From positions 1-34,626 of IMG/VR virus record IMGVR_UViG_3300031673_000256: a stretch of 34,626 bases of DNA; one strand, 5' to 3'. This document shows, piece by piece, positions 7,355 through 14,686 of this stretch (position 1 is its first letter; every line of letters starts with the position of its first letter). The translations under genes and the position numbers were made by a program. Below the pieces are notes generated by a model. The model was not told the origin of the DNA and did not search any database. It saw only the letters and a list, made by a program, of their open reading frames with translations. The stretch is from a virus.

Positions 7355-7528
7355 GAAATGTCCAGTTTGTATATTTTCTTCAATGAAAATGTGTGAGACA
7401 CAACACGACTTGCTCACCCTGCATTCTGGTGGGGCATACCCCATCACTATGCGAAGTCAGCCCTGCCCGGTCACCAGCTCGCTCCTGCTCCCTACCCCGG
7501 ACCGTAGGGAGCAGAGCCAACCGGCGAC
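7355..7528. other. Spacer with two hairpins before the DnaA-domain gene
   Basis: A perfect 11-bp stem (7485-7495 with 7504-7514, 8-nt loop) starts 14 bases past the stop of the gene at 7529. It has no T-tract, so intrinsic termination is doubtful. A smaller dyad GGGG-CATA-CCCC lies at about 7434-7445 and TGTGTCTCACACA at about 7398-7410 on the minus strand. These may be regulator sites for the downstream gene. Confidence 0.5.
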
Positions 7529-8164
7529 TTACGCCACGTGGGCCTGCGTCCCCACCACCTCCTCCGCTGCTGCCTGGTCCACCGGAATCAGCGCACTCAT
7601 CACCCGCGCCCGGTGAAACCCGGTCTGCAAGAACAGAAACTCGGCACCCGAAAAGTGCGGCGTATCATCGTCCCGCAGCCGATCCAGCCCGGCACACGCC
7701 CGCTCGATCAGCGCGTTCGCCTCCCCGAATCTCTGATGGCCTTTGTGGAGCTCCCGCACCTTTAGCGCGACCCCGCTCTTGTAGACCTCCCACATGTTCG
7801 CCAGCTTCTGCGATACCGGCGCCACCGGGTGGACGATCTCCACCACCTGGCCCCACGCTTGAATAGTCAGCCGCGTGTTCACGAACCGGCCCTGCTGCTC
7901 GCACCACTCGACTATGACCGGCCCGAGGTCCGCGTCCGCCAACGCCGCCGTCGTGCTCACCAGGTACCGCGCCACCAGGTCCTTGCTCACGCCAGGCAAC
8001 GTCCGCCCCTGCGCGTCCAGGATCACGGGTGGCTGGAAGATCGCCACCTCGCGCCCGTTCACTGCCGCCGCCGATGCAGCGCCTGGCTGGGGCACATCAT
8101 ACACCACCACCTTCGTCCCCGGCCGCTTGCCCTTCGACCCTCCCAACAATCCTCGCAACTTCAT
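7529..8164 (-). CDS. Conserved-looking protein of unknown function
   Basis: I do not recognise this 211-residue protein. It starts with a basic segment (MKLRGLLGGSKGKRPG), then VVVYDVPQP, FQPPVILDAQGRTLPGVSKDLVARYLV, a likely alpha/beta middle (GPVIVEWCEQQGRFVNTRLTIQAWGQVVEIVHP) and a helical C-terminus with ANALIERACAGLDRL. No transmembrane segment or metal motif is seen. ATG 8164 follows GGAGG with six-base spacing; the frame upstream of it is intergenic repeat DNA. It sits between a membrane protein and the DnaA-domain protein and may belong to replication or maintenance. Confidence 0.7.
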   Translation of the reverse strand: MKLRGLLGGSKGKRPGTKVVVYDVPQPGAASAAAVNGREVAIFQPPVILDAQGRTLPGVSKDLVARYLVSTTAALADADLGPVIVEWCEQQGRFVNTRLTIQAWGQVVEIVHPVAPVSQKLANMWEVYKSGVALKVRELHKGHQRFGEANALIERACAGLDRLRDDDTPHFSGAEFLFLQTGFHRARVMSALIPVDQAAAEEVVGTQAHVA

Positions 8165-8240
8165 CCCAAACCTCCTTACTCTCCTGTAGACATCGTGCGT
8201 GCACCGTGCGTGCGTACGCCTACGCGCCCAAATGCACGTC

Positions 8241-9200
8241 TTACGCACGATCCCAAGCGGGTGGGGCGGGCTCTTCCCTCCCATTCCCCCCCCGCGCCAA
8301 CCTCTCGAACACCTTCCGGCCCACCGCCGTCAGTTGTACTCCCTGCGTCGGTGATCCCGGCCGTACCCACACCACCAACCCTCTGTCCAACAAACTATCC
8401 TGGAAACCCCGAAACTCCGGCCCGGCCGCCAGCGGCTTTCCTGATCCTGCCAACCCTCGCTCCGAGATCGGCCGCCCGGCCAGGATCATCTCTGCCACCT
8501 CTTGCATCCGCCGCCGTGCATTCGGCCCCGTCAGCAGATCAATCCGATCCATCCCCCGCACACCATTCTCATTCGTGTGCGACACCTCCACCTGCACCCG
8601 CTCCAGCCGCGCATCAGGCTCCTTCACCACCGCCTCCTCCGACCTTAGTGGCACCCCCGGGAATGCAGGCCCTGACTCCGGCAGCCGTTCCTTGATCGGC
8701 CCCGGCCACCACGGATCAGCAATCTCATACCGCAACCGATAAATGATATGCGGATAACACCAGAAATAAACCGCCGCCGGCAATGACCCCAACACCCTCC
8801 ACGCCACGTGCAATCCCCACGTAAACCGCAGCGACACGTCCCACACGATCACCCGTATACTGCCCGGCCACAACGCCTCCACCACCCGCGGCGCTGCCCC
8901 TATCCACGCCACCAACAACACCGCGATCGTCAACGGCGCCCCATACCGCACTACTCCGTTATCCTGCGGCGCTCGCCGCCAGATCTGTGCCATCAGCCAC
9001 ACCCCGGCCGCCGGCACCACCATGTACAGCGACCACGGCCCCCACAAAACCAGCAGCCCCGCCGCGCATCCCACCAGCACCAACCGGATCACCATAATTG
9101 CCATCCACTGGCGCAGCGGCAGCATCAGCTCCCCGGCCATCCCGCCGTACCGGATCTCCGTCTGTCCTGGTGGGATTAACTGCTTCCCTTTATCGCCCAT
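8241..9200 (-). CDS. Four-TM membrane protein with cytoplasmic winged-helix-like tail
   Basis: A 319-residue protein. About four hydrophobic segments fill residues 28-160 (for example MVIRLVLVGCAAGLLVLWG, LYMVVPAAGVWLMAQIW, LTIAVLLVAWIGAAP and a Trp/Tyr-rich segment ending PHIIYRL). The soluble C-terminal half ends in a winged-helix-like part (RRMQEVAEMILAGRPISERGLAG...FQDSLLDRGLVVWV...LTAVGRKVFERL). A membrane-tethered DNA-binding protein in a replication/partition region could anchor or sense DNA at the membrane. It overlaps the small membrane gene upstream by 11 bp, suggesting co-translation. Function not known. Confidence 0.72.
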   Translation of the reverse strand: MGDKGKQLIPPGQTEIRYGGMAGELMLPLRQWMAIMVIRLVLVGCAAGLLVLWGPWSLYMVVPAAGVWLMAQIWRRAPQDNGVVRYGAPLTIAVLLVAWIGAAPRVVEALWPGSIRVIVWDVSLRFTWGLHVAWRVLGSLPAAVYFWCYPHIIYRLRYEIADPWWPGPIKERLPESGPAFPGVPLRSEEAVVKEPDARLERVQVEVSHTNENGVRGMDRIDLLTGPNARRRMQEVAEMILAGRPISERGLAGSGKPLAAGPEFRGFQDSLLDRGLVVWVRPGSPTQGVQLTAVGRKVFERLARGGNGREEPAPPAWDRA

Positions 9201-9387
9201 TCCGCACCTTCCATCCCGGCCATCTCCGCTCCGCCAACTCGTCCCCGATCCACTCCAACCGGCCGCCCGGGCGGAGCAATTCCTGGACCAGATACATCAG
9301 GCCGAGGCTCACCACCAGCATCACCAGCCCCGTCCCGCAAACCGCTAGAACCGATCCTAGCAGCGAAAACTCAACACTGGACTCCAT
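9190..9387 (-). CDS. Small single-pass membrane protein
   Basis: A 65-residue protein with one strong hydrophobic segment, LLGSVLAVCGTGLVMLVVSLGLMYLV (about residues 8-33), followed by a basic, Trp-containing cytoplasmic tail. ATG 9387 is preferred (AGAGGCG upstream) over an upstream in-frame start. It overlaps the larger membrane protein gene and probably partners it. It is the first gene after the iteron array. Confidence 0.65.
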   Translation of the reverse strand: MESSVEFSLLGSVLAVCGTGLVMLVVSLGLMYLVQELLRPGGRLEWIGDELAERRWPGWKVRNGR

Positions 9388-9433
9388 ATCGCCTCTGCTC
9401 CAAAAACCGCTCAGAATGCCTCTCAAACCCTCT

Positions 9434-9520
9434 TACCCCACCGTTGTACCCCACCGTTGTACCCCACCGTTGTACCCCACCGTTACATTCTCCAACGGCG
9501 GGGTTAAACCCCACCGTACA
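9434..9520. repeat. Iteron array downstream of parA/RHH (candidate centromere or origin)
   Basis: Four head-to-tail copies of TACCCCACCGTTG, period 13 bp, occupy 9434-9484 (the fourth loses the last G). An inverted copy (CAACGGCGGGGTTA, 9493-9506) and another direct core (ACCCCACCGTA, about 9508-9518) follow and form a dyad. The array sits 23 bp past the stop of the RHH gene that follows parA. That is the usual setting for a parS-type centromere or iteron origin. Confidence 0.72.
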
Positions 9521-9542
9521 AGAGCCAAAACCGCCTCAGTTT

Positions 9543-9920
9543 CTACTTCTTGACGTGTTTCTGCAACTCCCTGACCAGCTCCTCCAGCCCCTCGATCATC
9601 ACCACCCATCCCCACTTGGGCGACCCACTAACCTGCCGGTGACCATCGAACACCAGGCTCCCGGCCATGTACTGCCGCACACCCTCAGTCACCAATAAAT
9701 TCACCACTCCCGCCGGCGAGCATTGCTCCGCCGCCGCGATCTGCGTGATCATCTTCACCACCTGCGGATCCAACTCGAACGTCACCCGCTGCCGCTTCGC
9801 ATCCCGCTGCGCCTTTGCCCGCTGCGCCGGCGTCATCTCCCGCCGCCGGCGCTGCTCCTTGCCATCCCCAAGCGCCGCCATCACCGCCGGATCCAGAACT
9901 ACCTGCTGCCTCTCCATCAT
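9543..9920 (-). CDS. Ribbon-helix-helix-type partner of ParA (centromere-binding candidate)
   Basis: A 125-residue protein with a basic N-terminal tail (KEQRRRREMTPAQRAKAQRDAKRQR) followed by an RHH-like core: RVTFELDPQVVKMITQIAAAEQCSPAGVVNLLVTEGVRQYM. The rest is a short domain ending in a helix (LEELVRELQKHVKK). Start ATGA overlaps the parA stop, so the two are translationally coupled. In type Ib partition loci a small RHH protein binds the centromere repeats and recruits ParA through its flexible N-terminus; the iteron array at 9434-9520 lies just downstream. The role is inferred from this context. Confidence 0.78.
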   Translation of the reverse strand: MMERQQVVLDPAVMAALGDGKEQRRRREMTPAQRAKAQRDAKRQRVTFELDPQVVKMITQIAAAEQCSPAGVVNLLVTEGVRQYMAGSLVFDGHRQVSGSPKWGWVVMIEGLEELVRELQKHVKK

Positions 9921-10705
9921 CGCTCCCCCTTCCCATTCCCGATCACCTGCCCCAGTCGCACCAACACCTGCTTATATCCCCCCCGCCGCATCCCCCCCAA
10001 CTCCACCCCATTCAGCGCCCGGCAGTCCGCCGCATACTCCCACAGCGTCTTCCCATACGCCGGCGCCTCCCGCGCCTTCACATCTACCGGAATCGGCGGC
10101 CACAACTGCTTCCCGAACTGCTCCACCAGCACCTGGAGCTGCTCGTGGCTTTCCTTCGTCGTCCGCTCCCAGAACGTCGGCAGCACCCCCAGGAACCGCC
10201 CACACTGCGCCTGCCCCCCCCGCGACGTCAGCGCCGCCGCGCTCCTCAGCGCATCCGTCGCCCCCACCACCGCCAGGTGATCCAGCGCCACCGGCACCAG
10301 GAACCCCGTGCACGCCACCAGCGCCCCCACCTGCAGCACATCCACCCCCGGCGCCACGTCCAGCACCACCACATCATAGTCCAACTCACCCAGCGCATCC
10401 CGCAGCGCAAACTCCCGAAACGACTGCCCGGCCAACCGCTGCTTCGCCTCGTACGTCGAGTGATCCCCCAGCACCACCTCCAGCCGTTCCCGCCCCGAGG
10501 CCTTCACCGCCGGCCCCTCCTCGAACAGCAGCCGGTACACCCCCCCCTCTTTCACCAGCCCGAGTGCATCCGCCACATTCCCCTGGCAGTCCAAATCCAC
10601 GAGCAGTGTCCTGGCCCCGGCCAGCGCCAGCCCGTGCGCGATGGTCACGGCCGACGTCGTCTTCCCCACGCCCCCCTTCTGGTTAACGAGCGCTAAGGTG
10701 AACAT
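9917..10705 (-). CDS. parA: ParA-family partition ATPase
   Basis: A 262-residue deviant-Walker ATPase. KGGVGKTT at residues 10-17 carries the two-lysine deviant Walker A; LLVDLDCQGNV is the Walker A-prime region and VVVLDVAPGVD the Walker B region. ParA forms ATP-dependent patterns on the nucleoid to segregate plasmids or prophage-plasmids. No N-terminal HTH is present, as in ParA of type Ib. ATG 10705 fits the domain start and overlaps the upstream gene by 23 bp; the longer frame is shadow. The RHH gene follows with ATGA overlap; a ParB-like protein lies further upstream. Confidence 0.93.
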   Translation of the reverse strand: MFTLALVNQKGGVGKTTSAVTIAHGLALAGARTLLVDLDCQGNVADALGLVKEGGVYRLLFEEGPAVKASGRERLEVVLGDHSTYEAKQRLAGQSFREFALRDALGELDYDVVVLDVAPGVDVLQVGALVACTGFLVPVALDHLAVVGATDALRSAAALTSRGGQAQCGRFLGVLPTFWERTTKESHEQLQVLVEQFGKQLWPPIPVDVKAREAPAYGKTLWEYAADCRALNGVELGGMRRGGYKQVLVRLGQVIGNGKGER

Positions 10706-10985
10706 CGCCCCTCCCTTGCACCTGACGCGCCCGCACCATCTCAATTGACCACTCAACCTCGAATTCTATCTCTGTCTCACACTCAGGGCATCCGACAGTG
10801 ATCTGACTAGGCAAGGGCCATTCGTTCGTATCACCCACACGCAGCAACTCATCCAAAACACTAGCGCCGCACCTCGGGCACCGCGCATCAAGATCCTTGA
10901 CGAGTGCCTGTCGCCGATCTTCCTGGTAACGGTGCCACCAGGTATCTATATCCCAAGGCTTCGCAATCGCATCAGTACTACCCAT
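10683..10985 (-). CDS. Small zinc-ribbon protein
   Basis: A 100-residue protein with two CxxC knuckles (CPRCG near residue 36 and CPECE near residue 66), giving a single zinc ribbon, flanked by a Trp-rich N-terminus (WDIDTWWHRYQ) and an acidic strand (EIEFEVEW). Start ATG 10985 has GGAGGGGTGAG before it and lies one base after the stop of the previous gene. It overlaps parA. Unknown function; the tight coupling suggests a partition or regulatory role. Confidence 0.75.
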   Translation of the reverse strand: MGSTDAIAKPWDIDTWWHRYQEDRRQALVKDLDARCPRCGASVLDELLRVGDTNEWPLPSQITVGCPECETEIEFEVEWSIEMVRARQVQGRGDVHLSAR

Positions 10986-10986
10986 C

Positions 10987-11280
10987 TCACCCCTCCATCA
11001 CCGGAACATACCGCGGCATCGCCCCATTCTCCGGCACCGCATCCTGCCGCGCCAACCCATTCTCCCGCAGCCGCTTCTGTGCAGCCTCGAGATCTCCCCA
11101 AAACCACCGGTCCGCCAACCCGTGCAACCCCAGGTGCCCCAGATACGAATGCCAACTCCGTCCCCCCAGCTCCAGCCCACATCTGGGGCACCTGGCCGGC
11201 ACCGCCTTCCTGGCCACCGCCCGGCCTCCCCGCGCCGCCCCGATCTTTCTCCCCAGCGCCAGCGCCTCAGCTCGCGTCAT
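10987..11280 (-). CDS. Small zinc-finger protein
   Basis: A 97-residue protein with CPRCGLELGGRSWHSYLGHLGLHGLA: a CxxC pair followed by histidines that could complete a C2H2-like site. A basic N-terminal helix (MTRAEALALGRKIGAARGG) precedes it and a helical KRLRENGLA segment follows. ATG 11280 overlaps the end of the ParB-like gene by 14 bp. Likely a DNA-binding accessory of the ParB/ParA block; target unknown. Confidence 0.72.
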   Translation of the reverse strand: MTRAEALALGRKIGAARGGRAVARKAVPARCPRCGLELGGRSWHSYLGHLGLHGLADRWFWGDLEAAQKRLRENGLARQDAVPENGAMPRYVPVMEG

Positions 11281-13360
11281 CACCCTTCTCCCACGGCCCC
11301 TTCCACCCCTCCGGCCATTCCCTCCGCACCCAATCCGCCCACGAGTGAAGCCCATGCATATTGCTCCAACTCACCGGCACAAACTCCTCCACCTCCCCCG
11401 TCACCGCATTCACCAGCCGCCACACATTACTCCTCTGCTGATTCCGCGCCTGCCGCTCGCTCAGCACCACGTCCAACAGCGTGGCCACCGCCCCGTCCCC
11501 ACCCAACTCCTCCCACTCCCGCACCACGAACCGCTGCAACTTCTCCCAATCGTTCGACTCCTCCACCGGCCGCCCGTAGTCGAGCCACCGCAGAATCCCC
11601 CACAGCGCCCCGTGATCCCCTCCGTATCCCGCACTACGCCCCAGCCCCACCAGCCACGTTGCTACCCGCTTCCGTTCCCCGAACCTCTCCCCTCCTCCGT
11701 TCGCGATCGCCGGCAGATCCTTGTACACAAACTCCTCACACCTCGGCAACAACTGCCCCTCCTTCGTCGCCAGCGCCCCAAACTCCGGCGCCCGGTGATC
11801 CCCCATCCCGTACCCGTACTGCTTCCCCTTCAGCGGCTCCACCACGAACCGGCACGCCGGCAACCCCTGCTCCCCCAACTCCGGCCGGTAATTTCCACAC
11901 TTCGTGCAACTATGCGCCTGAAAATGCCTCAGCACCTGGTCGGGCTGCTCCAGCATCCACTCCTGAAACGCCCGGATCTCCACCACGTGCTGCTGCGCCC
12001 GCTCCTCCGTCACCTTCGCCGCCTGCTCCTCCTGCAGCCTCACCGCCCGCTCATAACTCACGATATACTCTGCCACGTCCGCCAGGTACTGGAATCGCTC
12101 TGCCTTCTCACACGCGATCCCCAATTGATCGAACAAATTGTCCAGGTGATATTCCACCGGCACCACCACCGGATCGTCCGACCCGATGAAATCCTCGCAC
12201 GTCGTCTGCTTCCTCCCCCGCCACCGCCCGCAATACACCGGCAGATCGTCCGCCACCACCGTCGGCTTCGGATACCGCCCGACCACACACGCCTCACACC
12301 TCCGCCCCGTCTCCCCCGCGAACGCCTCCCACGTAAACCTCGACATGGTCTCCCCCGTCGCCAGCCGCACCAACACCGCCTCCACCATCGCCCGGCTCTC
12401 CACCACCGTCAGCGGCTTCTTCCCCAGCACGTTCGTCTTATTGTACGACCACTCCCGCAGCGTTAGCAGTTCCTTCCCACACCTCTCGAGATCCGCCCGC
12501 TGTACCGCCCACTGGATCAGCCGGAGATTATTCCGCTCCTCCGGCGTGTACACGTGCTCCCCCTGCGGCTCCCAGCGCGCCGGATCCACGAACGCCGCCA
12601 ACTCCCGCGCCGCATTCTGCACCTGCCGCGTCGTCGCCGGCGTATCCTCCCGCGCCACCGCCGACGTCGCCCACTCCGTCACCACCCCCTGCAGCGCCTT
12701 CGGCACCGCCGCGATCGCCCGCGCGTGCGTCGCCGTGAGTACGCGCGTATTCACCGCCGCCTGCGCCGCCTCCGTCAGTCCCAACAGCCCCAGCCGCTGC
12801 GCCACGTACCCCTGCGACTTCCCAATGTGCTGCCCCAGCGTCCGCTGGCTCCAGCCCATCGCCTCAATCAGTCCCTGCAGCGCCCGCGCCTCCTCCACCG
12901 GATTCAAACTCTCCCGCTCGATATTCTCCACCACCGCCATCTGGTGCAACCGGTCCAGATCCGTGCTCGGCTCCACCCGCGCCAGGACCTCCACCCGCGC
13001 GGCGTCCAGCAGCTCCCGCACCTCCGCCGGCACCGCCTCCAGCCCTCCGCTGGCCAGCGCCTCCACACACTCCTTCTCCGGGGCCCCCGCCACCTTCGCC
13101 CACGCCAGCCCCATCACCGCCCGTGTCCGCCGCTCCCCGGCCACCAGCTCATAGAACACCAGCCCGGCCTTGTCCTCCGGCTGATTCCACTGAAACACCA
13201 CGATCGCATTGATCAGCCCCTGCTCCCGGATCGAGCACGCCAGCTCCCACAACCGCTCACCGTCGAACACCTTGCCCCGCGGCTGCCACCGCGACGCCCG
13301 CACGTGCGTCAACAGCACCCGCCTCACCACCGGCGTCAACTTCACATCCTGCGTCTCCAT
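11267..13360 (-). CDS. ParB/Srx-domain protein with long cysteine-rich C-terminal extension
   Basis: A 697-residue protein. Its N-terminal ~215 residues show ParB features: RASRWQPR, LACSIREQGLINAIVV, the CTP-binding signature VAGERRTRAV, VENIERESLNPVEEA and the HTH GWSQRTLGQHIGKSQGYVAQRL. ParB proteins load on parS and slide as CTP-bound clamps. The remaining ~480 residues are unlike ordinary ParB (about 280-350 residues total): they carry several Cys sites (CEAC, CTKCGNYRPELGEQGLPAC and others) and Trp-rich helices. Such long ParB-like proteins also occur as phage or ICE regulators, so a partition role is not certain. AGGAGG precedes ATG 13360 by seven bases. Confidence 0.82.
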   Translation of the reverse strand: METQDVKLTPVVRRVLLTHVRASRWQPRGKVFDGERLWELACSIREQGLINAIVVFQWNQPEDKAGLVFYELVAGERRTRAVMGLAWAKVAGAPEKECVEALASGGLEAVPAEVRELLDAARVEVLARVEPSTDLDRLHQMAVVENIERESLNPVEEARALQGLIEAMGWSQRTLGQHIGKSQGYVAQRLGLLGLTEAAQAAVNTRVLTATHARAIAAVPKALQGVVTEWATSAVAREDTPATTRQVQNAARELAAFVDPARWEPQGEHVYTPEERNNLRLIQWAVQRADLERCGKELLTLREWSYNKTNVLGKKPLTVVESRAMVEAVLVRLATGETMSRFTWEAFAGETGRRCEACVVGRYPKPTVVADDLPVYCGRWRGRKQTTCEDFIGSDDPVVVPVEYHLDNLFDQLGIACEKAERFQYLADVAEYIVSYERAVRLQEEQAAKVTEERAQQHVVEIRAFQEWMLEQPDQVLRHFQAHSCTKCGNYRPELGEQGLPACRFVVEPLKGKQYGYGMGDHRAPEFGALATKEGQLLPRCEEFVYKDLPAIANGGGERFGERKRVATWLVGLGRSAGYGGDHGALWGILRWLDYGRPVEESNDWEKLQRFVVREWEELGGDGAVATLLDVVLSERQARNQQRSNVWRLVNAVTGEVEEFVPVSWSNMHGLHSWADWVRREWPEGWKGPWEKGDDAS

Positions 13361-13363
13361 CAC

Positions 13364-13437
13364 CCTTCCTCCTTCACATCATTCTCAACCTGCAGGTGTG
13401 CCCATCCCCCACACCCCCACACCCCCACACACAGCTC
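13364..13437. repeat. C/A simple-repeat spacer
   Basis: CCCCCACAC-type units fill about 13405-13436 between the ParB-like gene and a small membrane-protein gene. Apart from the ribosome-binding site of the ParB-like gene nothing else is seen. Confidence 0.55.
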
Positions 13438-13746
13438 CTACCCTCCATCCGCCTCCCCCGCCTCCCCGAACAACTCCTCCCACCGCGCCGCCAGCAATCC
13501 CTTCAACCGTGCCAGCTCCCCCGCCATCACGATCACCCCCAGCCCCACCACCATCACCCAATCCCCACACAACAACCGCCAGGTGGCAAATCCGGCCAGA
13601 AGCGTGCTCACCCCGGCTACATAAGCCTCTACCCTCGTTGGTTCCCGCGTCCACGGGAACCAGTGCTCCACCAACAACACCAGCGCCGTCAGCAGCGCAC
13701 TGGCCCCCAACGTCCCCCACTCCCAAACAACTCGTGACATACTCAT
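13438..13746 (-). CDS. Small membrane protein, two or three TM segments
   Basis: A 102-residue protein with hydrophobic segments LGASALLTALVLLVEHWF, VAGVSTLLAGFATWRLL and WVMVVGLGVIVMAGELA, and an acidic tail (EELFGEAGEADGG). AAAGGAGGGG lies 11 bases before ATG 13746; TTG 13755 and ATG 13740 are alternatives. It could be an antiholin-like or superinfection-related protein. It is in the early region, not with the lysis genes, and no function can be assigned. Confidence 0.65.
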   Translation of the reverse strand: MSMSRVVWEWGTLGASALLTALVLLVEHWFPWTREPTRVEAYVAGVSTLLAGFATWRLLCGDWVMVVGLGVIVMAGELARLKGLLAARWEELFGEAGEADGG

Positions 13747-13781
13747 TGGCCTCAACCCCTCCTTTCAGTGCTATAATGAAC

Positions 13782-14030
13782 CTAGAGCACCTCCAGCACC
13801 GAAACCTCCACACACCCCCCAGGTGCCTCCACCCGCATCCGGTCCCCGGGCTGGGCGTTCCGCAGCGCCCGGCCCACCGGACTCTCAACACTCAGTTCCG
13901 CCACCGTCTCCACCCGGCCCCACACCAGCCGCCGCGTGAAACTCGTCCCTTCGACCACGAACCGCACCACCTGCTCCATATTGTTCTGCACCGCATCCAG
14001 AACCCGCTGCCGCCGCACCTCTTCGTCCAT
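13782..14030 (-). CDS. GreA/GreB C-terminal-domain-like small protein
   Basis: An 82-residue protein whose second half, SPVGRALRNAQPGDRMRVEAPGGCVEVSVLEVL, matches the SPLGxALLGxxxGDxVxVxxPxGxxxxxIxxI pattern of the FKBP-like C-terminal domain of Gre factors. That domain binds the rim of the RNA polymerase secondary channel. The coiled-coil N-domain with the catalytic acidic tip is absent, so transcript cleavage is not expected. It could compete for the secondary channel or tether another protein to polymerase. GAGGAGG precedes ATG 14030 with a six-base spacer. Its first 146 bp overlap the 3' end of the gene at 13885-14340. Confidence 0.68.
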   Translation of the reverse strand: MDEEVRRQRVLDAVQNNMEQVVRFVVEGTSFTRRLVWGRVETVAELSVESPVGRALRNAQPGDRMRVEAPGGCVEVSVLEVL

Positions 14031-14340
14031 CGCCAGCCTCCTCGTAGAACACCCGGTGCAGATTCACCCCCGCCACCTGCATCCGGCACCACCAGCACAA
14101 CCCATCCTTCCCCACCGGATTCTCCACGTCATCCAAAAACTCACACCGTGTGCACCGCCGCGTTACCCGCGCCCTGATCCCCTCCAACTCCACCCTCTGT
14201 GCACACTGGCGCCGTACCAGTCCCACGTAACTGCACGCCACCCCCACCTGCCGGGCGACCTCCTGCGGCTCCACCCCCTCCGCCAGCAACCTCCGAATCC
14301 GCTCCGCCTTCGACCCTGTGTGCAATCCCCCCCTCCTCAT
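13885..14340 (-). CDS. HTH plus zinc-knuckle regulator with overlapping 3' end
   Basis: A 151-residue frame. Residues about 9-45 (SKAERIRRLLAEGVEPQEVARQVGVACSYVGLVRRQC) form a helix-turn-helix. CTRC and CWWC at about 64-85 form a zinc knuckle, giving a small DNA-binding regulator. The final ~48 residues are Gly/Ala-rich and lie entirely over the start of the GreA-like gene in another frame. Either the overlap is real or a sequence error/frameshift hides the true stop. ATG 14340 overlaps the upstream stop as TAATG; TTG 14325 with AGGAGG five bases before it is an alternative start. Confidence 0.68.
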   Translation of the reverse strand: MRRGGLHTGSKAERIRRLLAEGVEPQEVARQVGVACSYVGLVRRQCAQRVELEGIRARVTRRCTRCEFLDDVENPVGKDGLCWWCRMQVAGVNLHRVFYEEAGDGRRGAAAAGSGCGAEQYGAGGAVRGRRDEFHAAAGVGPGGDGGGTEC

Positions 14341-14684
14341 TACAACAACCCCAACTGCTGCGGCCCAAACTGACTCTCGGCCGCACCCTCCATGATCCGG
14401 ATCACCTCCCACAACGACCCAATCCGGCTCTTCAGCGACCCCGTGTACCCCATCACCTCGTCCACTGACCTCGCGAACCGGTACCCCCCATCCTCATCCG
14501 CAATGATCAAATGCCCCGCCTTCCTCAACTCCACGATCGCTGCCCGCAGCACCCGGTCCGAGCACGCCAACCGGTGACATAGCGTTTGCCTGCTCATTAC
14601 GTGGGACGACCCGCGCCACCCCTGCAACACCTCCAACACCGCCGGTGCCACCTCCAGCGCCTGCTCCGTCCACTCCGTCGCCAT
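14340..14684 (-). CDS. Winged-helix DNA-binding protein
   Basis: A 114-residue protein with a winged-helix core: ALEVAPAVLEVLQGWRG, then SRQTLCHRLACSDRVLRAAIVELRKAGHLIIADEDGGYRFA, and a helical C-terminal part (GSLKSRIGSLWEVIRIMEGAAE). This arrangement is common in small phage replication or regulation proteins. GGAGG with a five-base spacer places the start at ATG 14684, two bases after the nuclease stop; longer frame starts overlap the nuclease gene and are shadow. Target unknown. Confidence 0.75.
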   Translation of the reverse strand: MATEWTEQALEVAPAVLEVLQGWRGSSHVMSRQTLCHRLACSDRVLRAAIVELRKAGHLIIADEDGGYRFARSVDEVMGYTGSLKSRIGSLWEVIRIMEGAAESQFGPQQLGLL

Positions 14685-14686
14685 CG

